In this document: positions 16,069 through 23,825 of the stretch, piece by piece
Numbering within the stretch: the stretch's first letter is position 1
How the letters are laid out: each line of letters begins with the position of its first letter
From: Acrocarpospora macrocephala
GTDB lineage: Bacteria > Actinomycetota > Actinomycetes > Streptosporangiales > Streptosporangiaceae
Length of the DNA: 64,000 nt
Direction of reading: 5' to 3'
NCBI RefSeq assembly: GCF_009687865.1
Contig: NZ_BLAE01000035.1
Location: 153,727-217,726 of the forward strand
Program-made: the position numbers and the translations under genes
Notes under the pieces: model-generated
The model's database searches: none
Seen by the model: only the letters and a program-made list of their open reading frames with translations
What the model was told of the DNA's origin: nothing

Positions 16069-17664
16069 ATGAATGGGGAGATCCTTCCCGTGGCGGTGGT
16101 GGGCGCCGGTCCCATCGGGCTGATCACCGCGCTCGGGCTGACCCACTACGGCGTGCCGGTGACCGTCTTCGAGGAAGACGAACGGCTGTCGCTGGACACC
16201 AAGGCCGGGACCGTGCTCACCCGCACGCTGGAGGTGCTGCACCGCTACGGCGTGCTGCCCGAGGTGCTGCGCGCGTCCCTGCGCATCGACGAGATCGGCG
16301 AGATCGACCGGGTCAGCAACGAGCCCACGCTGAGCGTACGCACCGGCGAACTCACCGAGGACACCCGTTTTCCCTTCGTCATCAACATCCCCCAGCACCA
16401 CCTGGAGCCGGTCCTGCGCGACAGCTTCCGGGGCCCGCTGCACATGGCGCACCGGCTCACCACCTTCAAACAGCACGACGACCATGTCGAGCTGACCTTC
16501 GCCACTCCCGGCGGCGAGCGGCACGTCAAGGCCCGCTACCTGCTGGCCTGTGACGGCGGCCGCTCGCAGATCCGCGAGCAGCTCGGCATCGCGGTGGACG
16601 GGCACACGCTCGACGAGCGCTACATGCTCGTCGACCTCAAGGCCGACCTCGATGTCGCCAACCCCCGCGATTACCCCTACCTCGCCTACTTCTCCGACCC
16701 CTCCGAATGGATGATCCTGGTACGCCAGCCCCACTGCTGGCGCTTCCTCTACCCCCTTCCGAAGGGCGCCGGCGAGCCGACGCACGAGGAACTGCGCGAC
16801 AAGGCCGTTCGGTTCATCGGAGAGGTCGACGGCATCGAGGTGCTCGGCGCCAACATCTACACCGTGCACCACCGGGTGGCCGGGCAGTGGCGCGACGGCC
16901 AGGTGTTCCTCCTGGGCGACGCCGCGCATCTGATCACGCCGATGTGGGCGCTCGGCCTCAACACCGGGGTGCTGGACGCCTCCAACCTGCCGTGGCGGCT
17001 GGCCTGGGTGCTGCGCGGCTGGGCCTCGGAGTCGCTGCTCAACGGGTACGAAATCGAGCAGGTGCCGGTCGCGATCAAGGGCTCGGGCCAGATGGCCGAG
17101 GCGGCCCGCTCGTATATGAACCGCCAGGGCGAGGCCGTCGAGGCGATGACCGACGGCAACTGGGGCAACGCCTTCACCCGCGGCCTGCTCGGAGTACGCC
17201 TCGACGTCGACGGCACCGGAGACTGGTCGATGGTCAAGACCGGCTCGGCCCCGTCCCCGGTGCGCACCGGCGACCGCGCCCCCGACCTGCCGCTCTTCGG
17301 GCCCGAAGGGCAGGTCTACCTGCACGACCTGGCCGCGGACTCCTTTGTCGCGCTCTATTTCACCGACACCCGCCGCCGCCCGCGCGTGCCCGCTCAGGAA
17401 GGTCCCGCGCTGCGGCGCTTCGCGGTCTCCCGCTGGGACGCGCCGCACGACTCCGGGCTGCGGGACCGGGCCCTGTTCGACCCCGCCGGCCGGGTCCGCC
17501 GCCGGTTCGGCGTGGCGGCCGACACCCTCGTCCTGCTCCGGCCCGACGCGCACATCGCCGCGATCGTGCCCTTCGACCCTCTCGCGGACGAGGATCCCGC
17601 CGCAGCCATCTACCAGCGCATCTGCGGACGCGCACCAGCCCGATTCGAGGAGACGCAGCAGTGA
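16069..17664 (+). CDS. FAD-dependent aromatic monooxygenase (PheA/MhpA-like)
   Basis: 531 residues from ATG behind GAAGGAG. Class A flavin hydroxylase: FAD loop VVGAGPIGLITALGLTHYGV, the middle ARYLLACDGGRSQIRE motif (DG), and GDAAHLITPMWALGLNTGVL for FAD ribityl binding. A C-terminal thioredoxin-like segment (from about residue 400, GDRAPDLPLFGPEGQVYLHD) is typical of the phenol-hydroxylase branch. It should ortho-hydroxylate a phenol-like ring using NAD(P)H and oxygen, setting up ring cleavage. Confidence 0.92.
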   Translation: MNGEILPVAVVGAGPIGLITALGLTHYGVPVTVFEEDERLSLDTKAGTVLTRTLEVLHRYGVLPEVLRASLRIDEIGEIDRVSNEPTLSVRTGELTEDTRFPFVINIPQHHLEPVLRDSFRGPLHMAHRLTTFKQHDDHVELTFATPGGERHVKARYLLACDGGRSQIREQLGIAVDGHTLDERYMLVDLKADLDVANPRDYPYLAYFSDPSEWMILVRQPHCWRFLYPLPKGAGEPTHEELRDKAVRFIGEVDGIEVLGANIYTVHHRVAGQWRDGQVFLLGDAAHLITPMWALGLNTGVLDASNLPWRLAWVLRGWASESLLNGYEIEQVPVAIKGSGQMAEAARSYMNRQGEAVEAMTDGNWGNAFTRGLLGVRLDVDGTGDWSMVKTGSAPSPVRTGDRAPDLPLFGPEGQVYLHDLAADSFVALYFTDTRRRPRVPAQEGPALRRFAVSRWDAPHDSGLRDRALFDPAGRVRRRFGVAADTLVLLRPDAHIAAIVPFDPLADEDPAAAIYQRICGRAPARFEETQQ

Positions 17665-17981
17665 CCGACATTGAACTCGGCCCCGTCGGCCAGGAGATCG
17701 TTTTCGAGAACGACCAGGTACGAGTCTGGGAGATCGAGCTGGAGCCAGGCCGATCCCAGCCGTGGCACCACCACCTCAACCCCTACCTGGTGATCGCCCT
17801 TGAGGCGGCCGACAACCGCATCGACTCCATCCACGGGGGAGAGCCGCGCCTGGTGCACGAGCCGGTCGGCGGCGTCGTCTACCGCGAGCCCGGAGAGATC
17901 CACATGCTTACCAACCGCGGGGAGACTCGCTACCGCTGCCGCCTCGTCGAGCTCAAATACCTGGGAGAGAACCGTGCTTAG
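17661..17981 (+). CDS. Small cupin protein
   Basis: 106 residues from a GTG overlapping the monooxygenase stop. A single cupin barrel with metal-site histidines in PWHHHLNPYLVI and a second motif VVYREPGEIHMLTN. Small cupins can be dioxygenases, isomerases or sugar/acid-binding proteins, so the reaction is open. Overlaps the next cupin gene by 8 bases. Confidence 0.85.
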   Translation: MTDIELGPVGQEIVFENDQVRVWEIELEPGRSQPWHHHLNPYLVIALEAADNRIDSIHGGEPRLVHEPVGGVVYREPGEIHMLTNRGETRYRCRLVELKYLGENRA

Positions 17982-18480
17982 GCCGCTGGGCATCCCGGCG
18001 GAGGAGTGGGAGAACAACCTCTCCGAACCCGCGGCCTACAGCGGGGAGGCTCCGGACCGCTCGCGCGAGCAGGAAATCGACACCCTCGACGGTGTGGCTC
18101 TGGGTCGCTTCAGGGAAATCCTCCTGCACGTCGGCGACCTCGAATGGATCGACAAGACCCTCGCGGGCCTGTCCCACAAGATGCTCTGGCGCAACGACGA
18201 GACCGGCGCGTCGATCGCCCTCGTCCGCTTCACGAAGGGCTCGGGCATCCCATCCCGGCACTCCCACGCCTCCAACCAGTTCATGTACTGCCTCCAAGGC
18301 CGCTACACGTACGTCCCGACCGGCCTGACCCTCATTCCGGGCTCCTTCTACTGGAACCCCAAGGGCAGCATGCACGGCCCCACCCACGCCGATGAGGACA
18401 CCGTCCTGCTCGAGATCTACGACGGCCCGCACTACCCGACCCAGCCCGACTGGTACGCCAGCGCGGACGACGCCCGCTGA
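17974..18480 (+). CDS. Cupin-domain protein, possible dioxygenase
   Basis: 168 residues from a GTG preceded by GGGAGAGA. A cupin barrel with ligands in SRHSHASNQFMYCLQGRYTY and GSFYWNPKGSMHGPTH, then LLEIYDGPHYP. The His-x-His-x(n)-Glu/His pattern suggests an Fe or Mn site; ring- or diketone-cleaving cupin dioxygenases share this form. Between a monooxygenase and RidA/FAA-hydrolase genes, ring or C-C cleavage is the simplest job, but it is inferred from position. Confidence 0.82.
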   Translation: MLRPLGIPAEEWENNLSEPAAYSGEAPDRSREQEIDTLDGVALGRFREILLHVGDLEWIDKTLAGLSHKMLWRNDETGASIALVRFTKGSGIPSRHSHASNQFMYCLQGRYTYVPTGLTLIPGSFYWNPKGSMHGPTHADEDTVLLEIYDGPHYPTQPDWYASADDAR

Positions 18481-18502
18481 GCATCACGAACAGGAACCAC
18501 TC

Positions 18503-18895
18503 ATGCCCACGCGAGAGATCCGCGCCGCCGAACTGGCGACACCAAACGGCCACTTCTCCCACGCCACCGAGGCCCGCGGCCGCCTCGTCTTCATCTCCGG
18601 AATGACCGCCCGCAACAAGGACGGCGGCGTCACCGGCATCGGGGACATCACAGCCCAGACCCACCAGGTCTGCCAGAACCTCAAGGCCGCCGTGGAGGCG
18701 GCCGGCGGCACGCTCGACGACATCGCCCGGGTGGACGTCTACGTGCGCAACATGGAGGACTTCGCCGCAATCCACGAGGTCCGCCGCCAGTACTTCACCG
18801 CAGTGGCCCCTGCCTCGACGCTCGTCGAGGTGAGCAAGTTCGTCAACAAGGACTACCTCATCGAAATCAACGCGATCGCGGTGATCCAGGAATGA
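18503..18895 (+). CDS. RidA/YjgF-family protein
   Basis: 130 residues. GRLVFISGMTARNKDGGVTG, the NLKAAVEAAGGTLDDIARVD helix-strand and PASTLVEVSKFVNKDYLIEI are the standard RidA fold. Family members deaminate enamines/imines; specialised ones act as 2-aminomuconate deaminases in aminophenol and 3-hydroxyanthranilate catabolism. The conserved Arg before the PAST motif is not at its usual place, so a specialised role is likely. Its last 33 bases are the source of the tail of the tandem repeat that follows. Confidence 0.9.
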   Translation: MPTREIRAAELATPNGHFSHATEARGRLVFISGMTARNKDGGVTGIGDITAQTHQVCQNLKAAVEAAGGTLDDIARVDVYVRNMEDFAAIHEVRRQYFTAVAPASTLVEVSKFVNKDYLIEINAIAVIQE

Positions 18896-18984
18896 ACCTC
18901 GCCGCCATCTGTTTCGAGGGCGAGGTTCGCCCCGGCCTCGTGGCCGGTATCGAGATCAACGTGATCGAAGTGATCCCGGCATGA
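18892..18984 (+). CDS. Mini-ORF 1 of the repeat array (30 aa)
   Basis: Reads MNLAAICFEGEVRPGLVAGI and ends INVIEVIPA. The N-terminal 19 residues copy the start of the FAA hydrolase, the tail copies the end of RidA. Start overlaps the ridA stop (ATGA), stop overlaps mini-ORF 2. Probably no function except to carry ribosomes on; expression is unproven. Confidence 0.4.
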   Translation: MNLAAICFEGEVRPGLVAGIEINVIEVIPA

Positions 18985-19073
18985 GGCTCGCCACCTTCCG
19001 CTTCGAGGGCGAGGTTCGCCCCGGTCTCGTTGCTGGTATCGAGATCAATGTGATCGCGGTGATCCCGGCATGA
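18981..19073 (+). CDS. Mini-ORF 2 of the repeat array (30 aa)
   Basis: Reads MRLATFRFEGEVRPGLVAGI followed by EINVIAVIPA. Coupled by ATGA on both sides. The substitutions against mini-ORF 3 are few, pointing to a recent duplication. Confidence 0.4.
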   Translation: MRLATFRFEGEVRPGLVAGIEINVIAVIPA

Positions 19074-19162
19074 GGCTCGCTGCCTTCCGCTTGGAGGGCG
19101 AGGTTCGCCCCGGTCTCGTTGCTGGTATCGAGATCAATGTGATCGCGGTGATCCCGGCATGA
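19070..19162 (+). CDS. Mini-ORF 3 of the repeat array (30 aa)
   Basis: Reads MRLAAFRLEGEVRPGLVAGI followed by EINVIAVIPA. Its TGA overlaps the ATG of the full FAA hydrolase, so hydrolase translation may depend on passage through all three mini-ORFs. Confidence 0.4.
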   Translation: MRLAAFRLEGEVRPGLVAGIEINVIAVIPA

Positions 19163-20040
19163 GGCTCGCCGCCATCTGTTTCGAGGGCGAGCTCCGGACC
19201 GGCCTCGTGGCTGGCGAGGACGTACTGGTGCTTGCCGCCGCGGCGCCTTCGCCCGACGACGTCGTACGCGGCGGCGCCGAAGCCCGAGAAGCGGTGCGGG
19301 CGGCGGCGCGGGGCGCGTCGCGGCATCCGGTCGAGAGTCTCGACCTGCTCGCGCCGCTGCGCCGGTTCAACCGCGACGTGCTGTGCACCGGCTGGAACTA
19401 CTGGGATCACTTCGACGAGTCCAAGGGCAAACGCGAGGGCCAGGACCCCGAGGAACGGCCCACGCACCCGACCTTCTTCACCAAAGGGCCCGACACCGTG
19501 ATCGGCCCGCGCGACGACATCGCCTGGGACCCCGGCCTCTCGGCCAAATGGGACTACGAGGCGGAGGTGGCGCTGGTCATCGGCCGGGACGGCAGGTCCA
19601 TCCCGGAGGAGCGGGCGCTCGATCACGTGGCCGGATACCTGGTCGCCAACGACGTCTCCCAGCGTGACCTGCAGCGGGCGCACGGCGGCCAGTGGCTCAA
19701 GGGCAAGAGCATCGACCGCACGATGCCCCTGGGCCCCTGGCTCACCACGGCCGACGAAGTGCCGGATCCCCACGACCTGACGATCACCCTCGATCTCAAC
19801 GGCCAGCGGCTGCAGCAGGCGAGCACCCGGCAGACCGCGTTCTCCTTCGCCTGTCTCATCGCCGAGCTGAGCCGGGGGATGACCTTACGCGCCGGGGACG
19901 TCCTGCTGACCGGCACGCCCAGCGGCATCGGCAACGCCCGCGAGCCACAGATCTTCCTCACCGAAGGCGACCTGCTCGTCACCCGCGTCGAAGGGCTCGG
20001 CGAACTGCGCAATCGGGTGGCCCGCTACCCCCTCACCTAA
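19159..20040 (+). CDS. Fumarylacetoacetate-hydrolase-family protein
   Basis: 293 residues. An N-terminal lead is followed by the FAA-hydrolase fold: NRDVLCTGWNYWDHFDESKG, PTFFTKGPDTVIGPRDDI, the metal-binding WDYEAEVALVIGRDGR with acidic ligands, YLVANDVSQRDLQ, and DVLLTGTPSGIGNAR near the end. These Mg/Mn enzymes hydrolyse, hydrate or decarboxylate oxo-acids after ring cleavage. The gene is bracketed by two tandem arrays made from its own ends. Confidence 0.9.
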   Translation: MRLAAICFEGELRTGLVAGEDVLVLAAAAPSPDDVVRGGAEAREAVRAAARGASRHPVESLDLLAPLRRFNRDVLCTGWNYWDHFDESKGKREGQDPEERPTHPTFFTKGPDTVIGPRDDIAWDPGLSAKWDYEAEVALVIGRDGRSIPEERALDHVAGYLVANDVSQRDLQRAHGGQWLKGKSIDRTMPLGPWLTTADEVPDPHDLTITLDLNGQRLQQASTRQTAFSFACLIAELSRGMTLRAGDVLLTGTPSGIGNAREPQIFLTEGDLLVTRVEGLGELRNRVARYPLT

Positions 20041-20310
20041 CGTTCAGAGAACTGCGCAACCGGCTGGCCCTACCTAACGAGCTCGGAGAGCTGCGTAACC
20101 GGGTGGCCCGCTTCATCCCCACCTAACGGGCTCGGCGAACTGCGTAACCGGGTGGCCCGCTACCCCCTCACCTAACGCTCAGAGAACTGCGCAACCGGCT
20201 GGCCCTACCTAACGAGCTCGGAGAACTGCATAACCGGGTGGCCCGCTTCCTCCTGACCCAACGGGCTCGGAGAACCGCATAACCGGGTGGCCCGCTACCC
20301 CCTCACCTGA
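20002..20310 (+). repeat. Higher-order tandem array of the FAA-hydrolase 3' end (135-bp period)
   Basis: The motif GAACTGCGyAAcCGGgTGG recurs at 20002 (in gene), 20049, 20088, 20137, 20184, 20223 and 20272. The steps are 47, 39, 49, 47, 39, 49 bases, so a three-monomer unit of 135 bp is repeated exactly twice. Several monomers still encode an ELRNRVARYPLT-stop tail. The last copy ends at TGA followed at once by AAGGAGG, the ribosome-binding site of the amidohydrolase. Confidence 0.93.
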
Positions 20311-20327
20311 AGGAGGCCGAACCGCCG

Positions 20328-21281
20328 ATGGCCGGTATCGATCTGCACACCCACCTGGCACCCGAACTGGGCGAAGCCGAGATCGCGGAACTGCCCGGCG
20401 TCTCCGCTGACCACGGGCGCCTGGCTGTGGACGGCTCGCACGGCGGCCCGCCGCGGTTGAACCAGCCCGAGGCGCTGGAGGCGTGGCTCGACGAGCGCTC
20501 CCTGGACGCCGCCGCGGTCTCCCCGCCGCCGCCGTTCTTCCGCCAGCACTTGCTCGTGACCGAGGCCGGACGCTGGGTGCGCGCGCTGAACGACGGCATG
20601 CGCCGGGCTGTGGCGGGTCGGCCGCGACTGCTGCCGATGGCCTACCTCCCGCTGGAGCATCCGAAACTCGCCCTGGCCGAGCTCGATCACCTGCTGACCC
20701 AGGACGGCTGGGCGGGGTTCGCCGCCTCCGCCGGCGGGCGCTCGACCAGCCTCGCCGATCCGTCGCTGGAGCCACTGTGGCAACGACTGTCAGCCGACGG
20801 CCGGCCGGTCATGCTGCACCCTGGCAGCAGTCCCGACGCGCGGCTGGGCGAGTTCTACCTGGCCAACCTGCTGGGCAACCCGTACGAGACCGCCGTGGCC
20901 GTGGCGCAGCTGCTCTTCGGCGAGGTGACCACCCGCCACCCCGGGCTGCGCTTCCTGCTTGTGCATTGCGGCGGCTGCGTGCCGGCCGTGCTTGGACGCT
21001 GGCAGCGAGGCGTGGACACCAACCGGCCGGACGTGCCCGCGCTCGCGACGCCGCTGCGGCAGGCGATCCGTAGCTTCTACATCGACTGCCTGGCCCACGA
21101 TCCCGACGTCGTCGATCTCGCGGTGCGCGTGTTCGGCGCCGACCGCATGGTCCTCGGCAGCGACTGGCCGTTCCCCATGGGCAGCGACGACCCCGTCACC
21201 CTGCTGTCGCATCGCGACGCCGGGTTCGTACGGCAGGTTGGCGAGGAGAACGCCAGGACCCTGCTCGGAACTTTCACATAG
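20328..21281 (+). CDS. Amidohydrolase-2 family protein (ACMSD-like)
   Basis: 317 residues behind AAGGAGG. Metal motif DLHTHLAPE at the N-terminus, GFAASAGGRSTSLADPSLEP, VMLHPGSSPDA, HCGGCVPAVLGRWQRG and the terminal Asp in VLGSDWPFPMGSDDP. This is the decarboxylase/hydrolase branch that includes 2-amino-3-carboxymuconate-semialdehyde decarboxylase. With RidA, cupin and FAA-hydrolase neighbours it recalls the lower 3-hydroxyanthranilate/2-nitrobenzoate pathway, though substrate assignment is inference. Its 3' end overlaps the convergent LysR gene by 8 bases. Confidence 0.87.
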   Translation: MAGIDLHTHLAPELGEAEIAELPGVSADHGRLAVDGSHGGPPRLNQPEALEAWLDERSLDAAAVSPPPPFFRQHLLVTEAGRWVRALNDGMRRAVAGRPRLLPMAYLPLEHPKLALAELDHLLTQDGWAGFAASAGGRSTSLADPSLEPLWQRLSADGRPVMLHPGSSPDARLGEFYLANLLGNPYETAVAVAQLLFGEVTTRHPGLRFLLVHCGGCVPAVLGRWQRGVDTNRPDVPALATPLRQAIRSFYIDCLAHDPDVVDLAVRVFGADRMVLGSDWPFPMGSDDPVTLLSHRDAGFVRQVGEENARTLLGTFT

Positions 21282-22179
21282 TCCGGGCCAAATCGGTGAT
21301 CCGGCGGCGGAGCCACTGATGCGCGAGATCGTCGTCGCGGCGCGGATTCCAGTACATGGCTTCGTGAATGGTCCGCAGCGCCAGCGGACACTCCACGATC
21401 CGCAGCTGCGCCGTGCCCGCCAGCTCGCGAGCGAGGCGTTCGAGCGCGATGGTCGCCAGCCCGGTTCCGCCGAGCAGGAGCAGCGCCACCACGAAACTCT
21501 CCGTGGTCAGCTCAACCGGAAGATGCACCCCCAGCGACTCCAGCTCGGTGTCGCTGATCGGTGAGACGGTTCCTCCGCTGAAGGCGACGTACCTGAGCGA
21601 AGTGAGCTGCTCAAGCGTCACCCTGTCGCCCACGTCAGGGTGGTTCTCATCGACCACCAGCACGTAGCGATCGGTGAACAGCGGCTCATGCGGAAAGGGA
21701 ACCCTCCGCCCGGCGAGTTCGGTCGGGATGATGACCATGTCGACCGCCCGATGGCGCAGCTGGTCGGCGAAATCAGCCTCCACCGGACGCACACAGATCC
21801 GTACGTTCGGCGCCTCCGCCGCAATCGACTCCAGCAGCGGACGCAGCAGCACCATCGTCACGTAATCCGCCGCCATGATGGTGAATGCCGCGTTGTCCTT
21901 CCGCGGATCGAACGCAGGCGAGCGGAGCAGCACCGCCTCGGTGGCGACCAGCGCTCTCCGCACCGGCCCGACCAGCGTCTCGGCCAGCGGCGTCCGTTTC
22001 AGACGCCGCCCCTCCCGCACCAGCAGCGGATCATCGAAATGTTTGCGCAGCCTAGCCAGCGAGGCACTCATCGCCGGCTGCCCGACAGAGGACCGCTCGG
22101 CGGCCCGAGTGACGTTGCACTCGGTCAGCAGCGCGTCCAGCGCGACGAGAAGGTTGAGGTCGATCCCCGTTAACCGCAT
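21274..22179 (-). CDS. LysR-family transcriptional regulator
   Basis: 301 residues. An N-terminal winged helix (LNLLVALDALLTECNVTRAA, then SSVGQPAMSASLARLRKHFD) and a NodD/LinR-like effector domain. It lies convergent to the catabolic operon and is the most likely local activator of the P450 and molybdenum-hydroxylase promoters; the ATTG-N4-CAAT core in the 30-bp element has the dyad form LysR proteins often prefer, but binding is not shown. The effector is presumably the substrate or an early intermediate. Confidence 0.92.
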   Translation of the reverse strand: MRLTGIDLNLLVALDALLTECNVTRAAERSSVGQPAMSASLARLRKHFDDPLLVREGRRLKRTPLAETLVGPVRRALVATEAVLLRSPAFDPRKDNAAFTIMAADYVTMVLLRPLLESIAAEAPNVRICVRPVEADFADQLRHRAVDMVIIPTELAGRRVPFPHEPLFTDRYVLVVDENHPDVGDRVTLEQLTSLRYVAFSGGTVSPISDTELESLGVHLPVELTTESFVVALLLLGGTGLATIALERLARELAGTAQLRIVECPLALRTIHEAMYWNPRRDDDLAHQWLRRRITDLARTM

Positions 22180-22573
22180 AACGGGCTCCGCCGACTGATG
22201 ACGATCACCGTTCTTGATGTTGCCACGATCCGCAGTTTCCTCACGCGACGCGGTGCCATACGCCGATCAGCTTCTCACCTCCGAGCCGGAAGAGAGAGAC
22301 CCACCCGCGCATGAGCGCCACCCCACACATGGAGTGACACCGCCACCGCGTCCCGTGACGTAATGAATCCATGGGTCGCCACGGATAGTTCATGCTGCTC
22401 TCGGGGAGTGGCTACGACCTCGTAATTCTTCAAGGCCGGAACTCGCGTACGCCAGGAATTCGAAGAAGAGCCGCTCCGGCTCTGAGAAATGCGAGAATAG
22501 TAAGAGCGGCTCGAGTTTCCTGAAACATCACGGGACGCTGGCCCGTCACGGGCACCGAGAGCAGTGCCGGAGA
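22180..22573. other. Non-coding interval between LysR and GntR genes
   Basis: No credible gene. It holds the LysR promoter region at its left side and, from about 22321 to 22425, a degenerate sequence that recurs at 23389. No tRNA or clear terminator was seen. Confidence 0.5.
22321..22425 (+). repeat. Imperfect direct repeat, copy 1
   Basis: Begins CCCCACACATGGAGTGACAC and contains CGTAATGAATCCATGGGTC, then GATAGTTCATGCTGCTC. Matches the block at 23389-23535 with scattered changes and an insertion. Confidence 0.6.
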
Positions 22574-22870
22574 TCAGCCGTTCGACTTCTGGTTACCCCA
22601 GCGGGATGGTGACGTCACAAAAGTTCCCTTGCCGTGGATGGTCTGCACGAGACCACGCTCTTCGGCCAACTCCTGGATGGCGCGGCGAACGGTCATGCGA
22701 GCGACCCCCCACATGTTCGCCATATCCAATTCGGAGGGAAGGCGGGAGGCCGGCGCTCGGCGACCATGCTCGATCTGCCCGGCGATGAAGTCGGCCATCA
22801 CCATATAAACGAGATCGGGCCCGCTGCGATCAACCGGCGGAAGTTCTGCTCCAAGGTCATCAACTGCCAC
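22574..22870 (-). CDS. Short GntR-family DNA-binding protein
   Basis: 98 residues from GTG, with GGAGG about 12 bases upstream. It consists of a GntR winged helix only (YMVMADFIAGQIEHGRRAPA, LPSELDMANMWGVARMTVRR, TIHGKGTFV); the usual effector domain is absent. Many streptomycete 'wHTH-only' GntR proteins exist, so it may be complete rather than broken. A perfect 9-bp inverted repeat 40 bases upstream probably serves autoregulation. Confidence 0.8.
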   Translation of the reverse strand: MAVDDLGAELPPVDRSGPDLVYMVMADFIAGQIEHGRRAPASRLPSELDMANMWGVARMTVRRAIQELAEERGLVQTIHGKGTFVTSPSRWGNQKSNG

Positions 22871-22909
22871 CGCGACAACATAACCTCCGTTCTCTTCGAG
22901 AGAAATCTA

Positions 22910-22939
22910 TAGACCTCTTAAGATGTATACAGAGGTCTA
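22910..22939. promoter_or_regulatory. Probable GntR operator
   Basis: Inverted repeat TAGACCTCT (22910-22918) and AGAGGTCTA (22931-22939) with a 12-base centre that contains the palindrome TGTATACA. The TAGAC half-site form recalls HutC-subfamily GntR operators. It sits directly upstream of the short GntR gene. Confidence 0.6.
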
Positions 22940-23388
22940 CTCGCTGAGCTGCGAATACTCATCAAGAATCTCTCCGATTAAAGAGGTTTCGCTCGATGTC
23001 CGCTTCCCGTCAAGGGACGTCCTGGATCGCCGGAGATGGCGACGACAATGTCCCAGACCTTTGTCCCCCTACCATTCGGCACAGCGAGCCCAGCCCGAGC
23101 GAGTGCGAACTTCCGAGGTTCGTCAAGGCCTGACCGACCGGTGCCGTAGCCGATGGGCCGGCGGCAACGGCTACGGGGCAATGATCGAGCAGTTCCGCGA
23201 GCCGATCAAGCCAGGTCGATCAGCGCCAGCCCGGACGCCGGAACCGCGCGGCGGGCTCCTGGGTGTCGCTCGGCACGTTCCGGATGACCGCGGGGCTGAC
23301 CACGATATCGCGGGGCTGACCACGATATAAGGGAGCAACGCCGCCGACGGAGCGGTCATCGCCGACGCCGTCCGCTTACTCCACTGAG

Positions 23389-23535
23389 CCCCACACGTGG
23401 CGTGATACCGCCGTTCCCGAGACGCTCGAATATCCAGGACGGAAAGCTCCGCCTTTCGCGGCGTAATAAATCTAAGGGTCACGGCAGGATAGTTCATGGT
23501 GCTCCCAGAGAGCGGCTGCGTACCTTGCCTTGAAG
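23389..23535 (+). repeat. Imperfect direct repeat, copy 2
   Basis: Begins CCCCACACGTGGCGTGATAC; after about 40 extra bases it continues CGTAATAAATCTAAGGGTC and GATAGTTCATGGTGCTC. It lies about 1.07 kb from copy 1, with the GntR gene between. Confidence 0.6.
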
Positions 23536-23676
23536 ACCTAACTCGCCGTAACCGTTCGGGTGTGTGGAATTCGGGGGCACGCCAGCCATACATCCATCCC
23601 AAGGACGGCACCTTCCACCCGCGGCTGGTCGGCGCGCCGCGGGTGGAGGGTTGCCAGGCGAAGCCGATCAGGCGAT

Positions 23677-23824
23677 GGCGGGAGAGACGACTTGAAGCCG
23701 GAGACCATGGCGAGCAGACCGGCTTCGCACCATTGGCCGTAGAACGCGGTGGCGGGAGAGACGACTTGGAGCCGGAGACGATGGTGAGCAGACCGGCTTC
23801 GCACCAGTGGTCGTAGGACGCGGT
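23677..23824 (-). repeat. Two 74-bp tandem repeats
   Basis: Copies 23677-23750 and 23751-23824 share GGCGGGAGAGACGACTTG and GAGCAGACCGGCTTCGCACC. The period is not a multiple of three, so any original frame is broken. They adjoin the carA remnant. Confidence 0.85.
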
Positions 23825-23825
23825 G

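Larger units (their letters stand above)
18892..19158 (+). repeat. Three 89-bp tandem repeats at the ridA/FAA-hydrolase junction
   Basis: Units start at ATG 18892, 18981 and 19070; the true FAA-hydrolase ATG (19159) is the next in phase. Each unit joins about 59 bases like the hydrolase 5' end (ATGAGGCTCGCC...) to about 30 bases like the ridA 3' end (GAGATCAAyGTGATC...GTGATCC). Units 2 and 3 are nearly identical; unit 1 differs more. Because 89 is not a multiple of three, each unit shifts frame and keeps an ATGA junction. Confidence 0.95.

Noticed and set aside
22186..22215. Fifth copy of the 30-bp catabolic element near the LysR start
   Set aside because: TGATGACGATCACCGTT resembles copy D but needs a two-base insertion, and the first half-site is missing.
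22923..23330. 135-codon plus-strand frame
   Set aside because: No ribosome-binding site, low-complexity Arg-rich sequence, spans the GntR control region and repeats; no recognisable fold.
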